Origin: Candidatus Zixiibacteriota bacterium
GTDB taxonomy: Bacteria; Zixibacteria; MSB-5A5; SM1-73
Assembly (NCBI GenBank): GCA_022866585.1
Contig: JALHUP010000226.1
Location: forward strand, 1 to 7,456
DNA length: 7,456 nt
Direction: 5' to 3'
A program made the translations under genes and the position numbers. This document shows positions 1-4,334 of the stretch, in pieces (positions within the stretch are counted from its first letter, which is position 1; each line of letters opens with the position of its first letter). The notes beneath the pieces were generated by a model, which worked only from the letters and a program-made list of their open reading frames with translations, was not told the DNA's origin and did no database searches.

Positions 1-24
1 AGAGAGGGGTTTTTCAACAGTCCC

Positions 25-83
25 TTTAGTCTGCGAGAATTTTATGTCGATTTTGTTTGCGCAATCTGAAGATTGCGGCTACA
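25..83. repeat. Partial copy of GCGGCTACA-type palindromic repeat
   Basis: A 19-base block at 25-43 is identical to 392-410, and the unit ends with GCGGCTACA (75-83), as the fuller copy does at 428-436. The right-hand hairpin is present but has a different stem: CGCAATC (60-66), loop TGAA, GATTGCG (71-77). The left arm of the first hairpin, seen in the other copy, is missing here, so this copy looks truncated on its left. It lies immediately downstream of the tautomerase-like gene, whose stop is at 88-90, and could fold in its 3' transcript end. There is no clear U-run, so I do not call a terminator. Confidence 0.6.
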
Positions 84-87
84 TAGT

Positions 88-285
88 CTATTTTGGTTCT
101 TTGAACTTTTCGGAAGCTGGTTCTCCGCCAATTCCCCAGTGCGATTTTGGGATTTCATGGACGATTACGTCCACAGCTTGTGCCGGGACGCCCAAATCTG
201 CAAAGACCTTGGTTATATTTTGGATCACTTTTTTAGCTTTTTCCTCTCCGAAACCTTCCCAGACGTTTGCATGAACGATTGGCAT
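88..285 (-). CDS. 4-oxalocrotonate tautomerase family protein
   Basis: This 65-residue protein has the size and layout of the small tautomerase superfamily (about 60-70 residues, beta-alpha-beta, usually hexameric). It starts Met-Pro-Ile-Val; removal of Met would expose the N-terminal proline that is the catalytic base in this family. The EG motif (mature residues 9-10) and the C-terminal HEIPKSHWGIGGE stretch match the family. The two arginines that bind and activate substrate in Pseudomonas 4-OT (Arg11, Arg39) are replaced by Phe11 and Asp38 by hand alignment, and Phe50 corresponds to Trp49. It is therefore probably not a true 2-hydroxymuconate tautomerase, and its substrate is unknown. The start is supported by AGGAGG a few bases upstream. 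No catabolic neighbours are present. Family assignment is firm, function open. Confidence 0.88.
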   Translation of the reverse strand: MPIVHANVWEGFGEEKAKKVIQNITKVFADLGVPAQAVDVIVHEIPKSHWGIGGEPASEKFKEPK

Positions 286-317
286 TTCCTACCTCCTAAA
301 TGTAAATTGATTACTCA

Positions 318-360
318 GACAATTCTTTTTGTCAAGCAGGCTACGCCATGCTTGACCTAC
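318..360. repeat. GTCAAGCAG-family hairpin repeat, copy 1
   Basis: A 22-base block (318-339) ending TTGTCAAGCAG is repeated exactly at 1235-1256 and nearly exactly at 476-497. Here it continues into a strong hairpin: GTCAAGCA (331-338) pairs with TGCTTGAC (349-356), and the inner GGC/GCC (339-341, 345-347) extends the stem around a bulged A. The unit ends GACCTAC (354-360), the same terminus as the larger element at 453-558. It lies just upstream of the tautomerase-like gene. Confidence 0.7.
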
Positions 361-378
361 TCCTCTGAGAGATTATAA

Positions 379-436
379 TGTAGCCGCAGATTTTAGTCTG
401 CGAGAATTTTGCTTTTCGCCCAAATGGGCGGCTACA
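379..436. repeat. Two-hairpin palindromic element bounded by TGTAGCCGC/GCGGCTACA
   Basis: The unit is bounded by a 9-bp perfect inverted repeat, TGTAGCCGC (379-387) and GCGGCTACA (428-436). Inside are two further perfect inverted repeats: CGCAGA (385-390) with TCTGCG (397-402), and CGCCCA (417-422) with TGGGCG (425-430). The arrangement resembles REP or small MITE-like intergenic elements. A partial relative is at 25-83. No coding capacity. Confidence 0.75.
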
Positions 437-448
437 AATACAACACCG

Positions 449-558
449 TTTTGTAGGTCAACCAAACTGAAGGATGTCAACTCTTTTTGTCAAGCAGTCC
501 TGTGGTTCGACCTTGCTCAGCACCCTGAGTTTGTCGAAGTCGGACATGCGTGACCTAC
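449..558. repeat. GTAGGTC-bounded compound repeat overlapping a stop codon
   Basis: GTAGGTCA (453-460) and TGACCTAC (551-558) are a perfect 8-bp inverted pair around a compound element. Inside are the GTCAAGCAG module (476-497), a 15-base block GGTTCGACCTTGCTC (504-518) found again at 3838-3852, and a small hairpin CTCAG/CTGAG (about 516-529). The right terminus overlaps the TAG stop (555-557, minus strand) of the membrane-protein gene, so the element supplies that stop. A related unit begins at 1177 upstream of the same gene, in the same orientation. Confidence 0.7.
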
Positions 559-1154
559 GGACTTTTCAAGATTTTAATAGCGTCTGCAATATTCTTTAAT
601 TCTTCGGCGATCTCTTTGATGCCTGGTTTTGGGATGAAAGTTCTGTCTGCAAATAGGCTAAGGTTGATCGAGCTTTTATCGACGCTTTTTTTGCAGAGCA
701 AACCGCCTTCGTATGATACTTGAATATTATATGTCAAGTGAACCTCTGACTTCTGGAACATCTCTGGTGTCGTGTTGAGAAATGCCCTGATTTCTTGGTC
801 GGGTACGAGCATTTTTATCCCGTGGGTAAACAGGGTTGTGTAATACTCTCCTATGTCTTTATCTAGTAATTTTAAAATGTCGGGTTCAATAGAAATCTTA
901 ACGTTATTTGCCACTGATCTTCCAATGTTCTTTATCACCAACTCGGCAACATGTTCATGCAAATCAAAGAAGACAATAACACGAGGAGCCGTTTCTTCAT
1001 CGCGAGATATCCGGGTTTCCTCAATAAGTTTTCTTGTCTGTTCAGCGGACTCTTTATTTGATTTAGCAATTGACCAAGTCTTTGCAACATAAATTGCAAG
1101 AAAAATAAGTGTCGCCCCACTTAAACAAAGGCTAAGTGTCTCGTATTGGCTCAT
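555..1154 (-). CDS. Single-pass membrane protein with cytoplasmic beta-rich domain, unknown function
   Basis: I do not recognise a named family. With the start at 1154 the protein has 199 residues: one hydrophobic helix (about 6-24), then a charged, probably helical linker (25-55) rich in Lys, Glu and Arg. A likely beta-sandwich domain (about 57-170) carries a VIKNIGRSVANNVKI stretch, typical of small uncharacterised bacterial membrane proteins. A final amphipathic helix spans about 177-196. Positive residues after the helix suggest the bulk is cytoplasmic. An in-frame ATG at 1193 exists, but the one at 1154 has AAGGAG at ideal spacing, and the extra 13 codons would lie partly in a repeat, so 1154 is preferred. 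The gene is 136 bp downstream of the TIR gene on the same strand; a joint role is possible but only contextual. Its last codons run into a repeat that supplies the stop. Confidence 0.75.
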   Translation of the reverse strand: MSQYETLSLCLSGATLIFLAIYVAKTWSIAKSNKESAEQTRKLIEETRISRDEETAPRVIVFFDLHEHVAELVIKNIGRSVANNVKISIEPDILKLLDKDIGEYYTTLFTHGIKMLVPDQEIRAFLNTTPEMFQKSEVHLTYNIQVSYEGGLLCKKSVDKSSINLSLFADRTFIPKPGIKEIAEELKNIADAIKILKSP

Positions 1155-1176
1155 TTTGTCTCCTTGTCTACACGAG

Positions 1177-1280
1177 TTTTGTAGGTCAACCATCCTGAAG
1201 GGCTTGTCCTGAAGGCTCGTCCCAAAGGGTGGTTGACAATTCTTTTTGTCAAGCAGTCACTCGGATATGCTTGAGTTGCA
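1177..1280. repeat. GTAGGTC/GTCAAGCAG repeat unit, second copy
   Basis: TTTTGTAGGTCAACCA (1177-1192) is identical to 449-464, and the GTCAAGCAG module (1235-1256) matches 318-339 exactly. Between them is an imperfect tandem pair starting CCTGAAGG (1194-1207 and 1208-1221). GTCAACCA (1185-1192) pairs with TGGTTGAC (1230-1237), and TTGACA (1233-1238) with TGTCAA (1247-1252). It fills most of the gap between the TIR gene and the membrane-protein gene, so a shared transcript would carry these hairpins. Confidence 0.7.
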
Positions 1281-1290
1281 AATCTGCCAA

Positions 1291-2391
1291 TTATCCTTTA
1301 AAATCTCTTATCGCCTTCATTATCTTCATACCTATAGACCAAGACAACTCGACCCCACTAAATTCGCATCTATATAGACCTTGAAGGTTCGAAGGAACTG
1401 GTAATCTCTTATCCCATAATAGGATCACCTTTTTATCGTATAAAACAAAAGCTGCACCAATCTCTATAAGAACATTCTGATTGATTTTGTATGTGCCATC
1501 TGGGAGCTTTTCATCTTCGTCTGCAGTTACACAGATTATAGCAGAATTGCATCTTTTCATAGAGGAAAGAACTTTCTCAGGTACCGGAATCGCGGGGGTC
1601 TCTTCTTTCACTGCGATTTCATATTCTAACTCGGCTAAATCAAGCATCATTGTGATTTGATCGACAATCTCCATGTTCCTGCCATGTGAAATGAAAACAC
1701 GCGGCTTCTTAGTATCGACTCGCCTCTGCACTTCGATCAGACCAGTCTCTATGTCAACTGTTTTTTCGAGGGCATCCTTTTCGGCTGTTTTTACATCTGG
1801 TTGCCTAACCGGTTCTTCTATTTTCGCTTCCTTATCAGCCTCTTTTTCACTAAGGGTAGGAGCTATGAAGTTAATGTATTCCGACAAAGGGTCTTTATCG
1901 ATTGCCAGCCTTGTTGACTGACCTTTTCGTCCTATTGTGCACTGCCCTAAACCCGCAGCATGACAAATATGAAAGAAGCAAGTTACCGTTTCTTTTATTG
2001 TCTGAGGGTTTGTGGTTCCTATCTCGTCGCGAAAGTTATCATGCCAATAGGCAGCTAGATCATCACTATTTATTTCTTCATAGTTATTATGAAAAACCCA
2101 TTCCAAAGCTGCATTATATGGTGCTATTTGTCGGATTGCTTTTCTAATAATACTTTTCTTTCCTTCGTCAGATTTTCTTGAGTAGTCTCTGCCCGATTCT
2201 GTCAATTTTATTTTTGTGCCTTCTTTGGAAACCAATCCGAGCATCGTATATGTGGGTATCTTTCGAGGGTCCAATAATGTCCTATTGATGACCTTTTTTG
2301 CTTCATCGATTTCTATTCCAGCGATCTTAGTTTTTAAGAAATCGATGATTGCATTGATATCTTCGATGGTCGCAAATCGTGGAAGAGTCAT
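1291..2391 (-). CDS. TIR-domain protein (CAP12/Pycsar-type TIR) with winged-helix-like N-terminus
   Basis: This 366-residue soluble protein has three parts. Residues 1-170 are helical, with a layout like the winged-helix DUF5343 type (a resemblance I judge by eye): a short HTH-like region, a 'LGLVSKEGTKIKLTESGRDY' wing-like stretch, then a helical bundle. Residues 180-227 are a charged linker rich in Glu, Lys and Asp. Residues 228-366 are a TIR domain of the predicted nucleotide-binding group used in CBASS and Pycsar effectors. It opens RVFISHGRN (231-239) and contains the NVLIEIGAA motif (306-314), whose Glu310 is the expected catalytic glutamate for NAD+ cleavage. The protein lacks the cyclic-nucleotide-binding, SAVED or STING sensor typical of known systems, and no nucleotide cyclase gene is in the window. 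NAD+ depletion on activation is inferred from the family. Two overlapping AGGAGG sites precede the ATG, the nearer 9 bases away. A role other than defence is possible. Confidence 0.85.
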   Translation of the reverse strand: MTLPRFATIEDINAIIDFLKTKIAGIEIDEAKKVINRTLLDPRKIPTYTMLGLVSKEGTKIKLTESGRDYSRKSDEGKKSIIRKAIRQIAPYNAALEWVFHNNYEEINSDDLAAYWHDNFRDEIGTTNPQTIKETVTCFFHICHAAGLGQCTIGRKGQSTRLAIDKDPLSEYINFIAPTLSEKEADKEAKIEEPVRQPDVKTAEKDALEKTVDIETGLIEVQRRVDTKKPRVFISHGRNMEIVDQITMMLDLAELEYEIAVKEETPAIPVPEKVLSSMKRCNSAIICVTADEDEKLPDGTYKINQNVLIEIGAAFVLYDKKVILLWDKRLPVPSNLQGLYRCEFSGVELSWSIGMKIMKAIRDFKG

Positions 2392-2400
2392 TTAATCATC

Positions 2401-2409
2401 CCTCCTCCT
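2401..2409 (-). promoter_or_regulatory. Doubled Shine-Dalgarno site of the TIR gene
   Basis: Read leftwards, the sequence is AGGAGGAGG, two overlapping perfect AGGAGG sites, 9 and 12 bases before the ATG at 2391. It fixes the start. A second ATG inside the spacer opens only ATG ATT AAA TGA, overlapping the real start. It could be a three-codon leader, but I do not claim it is translated. Confidence 0.6.
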
Positions 2410-2440
2410 ATTAATGAAACTTGTTTTACACTTTTTCATT

Positions 2441-2468
2441 GTCGGGCAACCTGCGGTAGTCCGACCTA
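2441..2468. repeat. Short GTAGGTC-family hairpin
   Basis: GTCGG (2441-2445) and CCGAC (2461-2465) form a short inverted pair, and the unit ends GACCTAC (2463-2469), the terminus shared with the larger element at 453-558 and the one ending at 360. The end overlaps the TAG stop of the thyX relic (2466-2468, minus strand), just as the larger element overlaps the stop of the membrane-protein gene. Confidence 0.5.
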
Positions 2469-2525
2469 CGCCTCTTTCTTAAACGCTATCTTCTTTTCCT
2501 CATCTATCTCAAAATCCCAAAACAC
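2466..2525 (-). pseudogene. Relic of a second thyX 3' end (last 19 codons plus stop)
   Basis: Read leftwards from 2525 this encodes VFWDFEIDEEKKIAFKKEA then TAG. The intact ThyX upstream ends VFWDFHIDEKNRVAYRKDQ then TAA: same length, no gaps, and nearly every difference conservative (E/D, K/R, I/V, F/Y). By hand, about 41 of 57 coding bases match. An in-frame TAG at 2526-2528 immediately precedes the block, so nothing longer is coded here. The homology starts beside the left edge of the repeat at 2532-2598, which separates it from the real thyX stop. It is best read as the surviving tail of an older or duplicated thyX copy. The divergence excludes a very recent duplication. Confidence 0.8.
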
Positions 2526-2531
2526 CTACAT

Positions 2532-2598
2532 TGTCATTCTGACCCCGCCTTTGGCGGGGGAAGAATCTCAGAGACCCTTCGCTTCGCTCAGGGTGACA
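2532..2598. repeat. Palindromic intergenic repeat with GC-rich hairpin
   Basis: The outer arms TGTCATTCTGA (2532-2542) and TCAGGGTGACA (2588-2598) are inverted with 9 of 11 matches. Inside is a perfect 7-bp hairpin, CCCCGCC (2543-2549), TTT, GGCGGGG (2553-2559), followed by a GAAGAATCTC-type stretch common in dispersed repeats of environmental bacterial genomes. It lies 4 bases beyond the thyX stop, between thyX and its relic, and may protect or end the thyX mRNA. There is no clear U-run. Confidence 0.75.
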
Positions 2599-2602
2599 TT
2601 CC

Positions 2603-3307
2603 TTATTGATCTTTCCTATAAGCCACCCTATTCTTTTCATCTATATGAAAATCCCAAAACACAATCGGGGCTTGTTTTTTCATGATTCGCAACATTTCCA
2701 GGCAAATCTCCCTTATCTCCCAGTGTGCTCTTTCCACGCATCGAACTTCAAATATGTGTCTCAGCTCCCGGAAATTGGCAGAGATCACAATCTCGGAGGT
2801 GGTGGCGTTGGGCAGGATGTATCGAGAGTCCTCCTTTGGAATATCAGCTTTCACCATCTCCTGATACAATGAGAATGTCTCCTCTGCCAGTTTTTTGAAT
2901 CTATCTTCAAACTTAGTATTCTTGATGCTCGGCGGGACTACGTATTCAAATTCCTTAGTTTTCCCATATTCCACATATCTCTGACTCTCCTGAGAGGGGG
3001 ACATAAGTCTGTGTCTGACCAGCTCATGGGTGAATACTCTTGAGCCACCTTTTATCCTGAAAGTAGCAAGGGCATGTTCCAAGACAGAATGATGTCCTTT
3101 TTTTATCACCTTCTTTATCAACTCCTCAGTGGAGGAGGGGGGATTATATCTATTAAAACTCAAATAACACGTTCGGCAAGCCCTCTCGATAATATCTTCT
3201 GCATTGGGCGTGATGGACATTAGTTCGACTTTAACGTCCGCAGTCCGCAGTCCGCCGTCCGCCGCTTGTTTCTTGTCCCTTTTTTTCTTTGATCCAGAGT
3301 TTGCCAT
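2603..3307 (-). CDS. thyX: Flavin-dependent thymidylate synthase ThyX
   Basis: ThyX makes dTMP from dUMP using methylene-tetrahydrofolate and FAD with NADPH; it is a cytoplasmic homotetramer. The 234-residue product carries the signature RHR-x7-S as RHRLMSPSQES (98-108), the upstream GHHSVLEHA (71-79), SRYILPNATT (161-170) and the NFRELRHIFEVR helix (178-189) with arginines expected near dUMP. Length fits the family (about 210-250), except for a 25-residue basic N-terminal extension: most homologues start near VKVELM (25-30). The extension is translated in part from a 4 x 7-bp tandem repeat. The start at 3307 is supported by GAAGGA 6 bases upstream; Met30 at 3220 has no good ribosome site. 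No thyA is visible. A diverged relic of a second thyX 3' end lies downstream. Confidence 0.97.
   Translation of the reverse strand: MANSGSKKKRDKKQAADGGLRTADVKVELMSITPNAEDIIERACRTCYLSFNRYNPPSSTEELIKKVIKKGHHSVLEHALATFRIKGGSRVFTHELVRHRLMSPSQESQRYVEYGKTKEFEYVVPPSIKNTKFEDRFKKLAEETFSLYQEMVKADIPKEDSRYILPNATTSEIVISANFRELRHIFEVRCVERAHWEIREICLEMLRIMKKQAPIVFWDFHIDEKNRVAYRKDQ
3235..3262. repeat. Four tandem heptamers (GCGGACN) inside the thyX 5' coding end
   Basis: On the coding (minus) strand the heptamer GCGGACN occurs four times without gaps, with last bases G, T, T, G in order. It encodes residues 16-24 (ADGGLRTAD) plus the first base of codon 25. Since 7 is not a multiple of 3, gain or loss of one unit would shift the reading frame downstream of the start. 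Confidence 0.9.
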
Positions 3308-3361
3308 TTTGTTCCTTCGCAGATTTGATGATTTAAGCCGATTTTAGACGATACGTCTCCC

Positions 3362-3390
3362 TCTATAGAAAACCTCTCAACAAAAACCAA
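3362..3390 (-). promoter_or_regulatory. Candidate sigma-70-type promoter for thyX
   Basis: Read leftwards, TTGGTT (3390-3385) is followed after 17 bases by TATAGA (3367-3362), giving a transcript start near 3355 and a leader of about 50 bases. Both boxes are partial matches, so this is tentative. A small inverted repeat AGACG/CGTCT (3346-3358) lies at the predicted start. Confidence 0.3.
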
Positions 3391-3441
3391 TCTCAAGACA
3401 CAGAATTCGTGCTGTTGTAATTGGTTGGATTACAATCGGTT

Positions 3442-3458
3442 GGTCGCCAAGGGCGACC
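3442..3458. repeat. Perfect 7-bp hairpin GGTCGCC/GGCGACC
   Basis: GGTCGCC (3442-3448), loop AAG, GGCGACC (3452-3458). It has the shape of a short dispersed hairpin repeat. There is no U-run on either side and no gene end nearby, so it is not called a terminator. Confidence 0.5.
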
Positions 3459-3552
3459 TGCCTCCAGCATGGGGGGAAGATCCCGATTTCTCCCCTCCAT
3501 AAATCAGAATCTTCCCGTCTTTTATTGTAAAAAATTAGCCTGTGTTTGTCAA

Positions 3553-3595
3553 GTAAAAAATTACAATTTTTACAAAAAAATCACAATATATTGTG
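3553..3595. promoter_or_regulatory. AT-rich double palindrome, possible operator
   Basis: Two inverted repeats lie close together: GTAAAAA (3553-3559) with TTTTTAC (3567-3573), and the perfect 14-bp palindrome CACAATATATTGTG (3582-3595). The latter has the size and symmetry of a dimeric repressor site. It is about 275 bp upstream of thyX and 740 bp upstream of the dockerin gene, far for a simple operator. Its role is unknown. Confidence 0.35.
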
Positions 3596-3682
3596 CCCCA
3601 ACTACATATAAAACGCAAAATGTTGTGAATTGGCTCTCTACCTTATTCCCCCTCTCTATTTTGAGAATGTGTAGGAATTATC

Positions 3683-3769
3683 GAACTCACCCTAAATCCC
3701 TCTCTATGATTAGAAAGAGAGGGACTTACACCCCTTCTCTTTTCAAGAGAAGGGGCAGGGGATGAGTTC
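3683..3769. repeat. Compound palindromic element with 11-bp perfect hairpin
   Basis: The outer arms GAACTCA (3683-3689) and TGAGTTC (3763-3769) are perfect inverses. Inside are two hairpins: CCCTCTCT (3698-3705) with AGAGAGGG (3716-3723), and CCCCTTCTCTT (3731-3741), loop TTC, AAGAGAAGGGG (3745-3755), an 11-bp perfect stem. Three nested or adjacent symmetric pairs in 87 bp point to a mobile or structured intergenic repeat rather than chance. No coding capacity. Confidence 0.75.
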
Positions 3770-3837
3770 CATATGACCCATCTTGCGAAGTGATGGAGAT
3801 TGGGTATAAACTCACCCACAAAATCCCAATGTAACAC

Positions 3838-3900
3838 GGTTCGACCTTGCTCGCCGTCCCTGCACTTTGTCTCCCGCCGAAGGCGGGATGTCGAAGGAAG
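3838..3900. repeat. Mosaic repeat with inserted CCCGCC hairpin
   Basis: GGTTCGACCTTGCTC (3838-3852) repeats 504-518 exactly. Both copies continue with a diverged CCCTG...TTTGTC...GAAG stretch, but this copy is interrupted by TCCCGCC, GAA, GGCGGGA (3872-3888), flanked on both sides by TGTC (3868-3871 and 3889-3892). The hairpin core resembles the one at 2543-2559. Confidence 0.6.
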
Positions 3901-4056
3901 CGAAGTCGAAGGGAAGGATTTTGTCATCCTCAAATCTTGGGGACACTAATGGGCTCCCAGCCCCGCAAAAATGACTTTTTCAAAACTCTCAATCCATACC
4001 GCCCAGACGGGGGGCATATGCCCGCATCAGTGGACACAAATCCTCCAGATAGCATC

Positions 4057-4084
4057 TTGACAAAATAAGGAAATTGCTTATCTT
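4057..4084 (+). promoter_or_regulatory. Candidate sigma-70-type promoter for the dockerin gene
   Basis: A perfect TTGACA (4057-4062) is followed after 16 bases by TATCTT (4079-4084), a 4-of-6 match to the -10 box. It would give an untranslated leader of about 240 bases before 4335. The palindrome GGGCATATGCCC (4012-4023) lies 33 bases upstream and could bind a regulator. Confidence 0.4.
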
Positions 4085-4183
4085 TAAAACAGAATGATAG
4101 TCTTTGACGGCGTTCGTTATTTTCTTGATTTTTAGGGTTTCTTTTAAGACAGTGTTTAGGAACAGTAATTAACTGAGGTTTTC

Positions 4184-4322
4184 GAAATCTTCCGGAAGGG
4201 GCGTTCTTCCGGTTTCTAAGGTCTTTTCGTAATGGATCCAGATTTCTGACAGGTGAGTTGATTTTCACCTTCAGTCGCCGATATTAGAGCAGAAGAGCCT
4301 TTGGTTTGCCCATCCCTATGGG
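4184..4322 (+). other. Structured 5' leader with three hairpins
   Basis: CCGGAAG (4192-4198) pairs with CTTCCGG (4206-4212), extended by GAAA/TTTC across a bulge. AGGTGA (4251-4256) pairs with TCACCT (4265-4270). CCCAT (4309-4313) pairs with ATGGG (4318-4322), ending two bases before the Shine-Dalgarno segment AAGGAG (4325-4330). No known riboswitch consensus was recognised. The last hairpin could affect ribosome access. Confidence 0.35.
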
Positions 4323-4334
4323 TGAAGGAGAGAA

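Larger units (their letters stand above)
3308..4334. other. 1-kb divergent intergenic region rich in palindromes
   Basis: This stretch separates leftward thyX from the rightward dockerin gene. I see no convincing gene: short open frames on both strands cross repeats, lack good ribosome sites, and give low-complexity or basic products. It holds a hairpin GGTCGCC/GGCGACC (3442-3458), an AT-rich segment with palindromes (3530-3640), a large compound palindrome (3683-3769), a mosaic repeat (3838-3900), a short hairpin GGGCT/AGCCC (3951-3963), a perfect 12-bp palindrome GGGCATATGCCC (4012-4023) and a probable promoter and leader (4057-4334). Confidence 0.6.

Noticed and set aside
73..378. Rightward 101-codon open frame opposite the tautomerase gene
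   Set aside because: It is antisense to a well-supported gene, runs through the repeat at 318-360, has no good ribosome site, and its Phe/Trp/Cys-rich product looks like a shadow.
318..558. CRISPR-like array from the repeated GTCAAGCAG modules
   Set aside because: Copies are irregularly spaced (158 and 759 bp apart), embedded in different palindromes, with no uniform spacers.
1155..1193. Upstream start for the membrane-protein gene, giving 13 extra residues
   Set aside because: No ribosome site precedes it, part of it lies in the repeat at 1177-1280, and the ATG at 1154 has AAGGAG at correct spacing.
3421..3765. Rightward 114-codon open frame in the divergent region
   Set aside because: It crosses the hairpin at 3442-3458 and the compound palindrome at 3683-3769, has no domain-like composition and lacks a convincing ribosome site.
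3643..3933. Leftward 96-codon open frame
   Set aside because: It is made almost entirely of the palindromic repeats at 3683-3769 and 3838-3900; the product is repeat translation.
3930..4268. Leftward 112-codon open frame
   Set aside because: The start is a GTG with poor Shine-Dalgarno spacing, the product is highly basic without recognisable motifs, and it runs antisense across the likely promoter and leader of the dockerin gene.
4090..4334. Cyclic-di-GMP or other known riboswitch in the leader
   Set aside because: Hairpins are present, but I could not place the conserved core of any riboswitch class I know.
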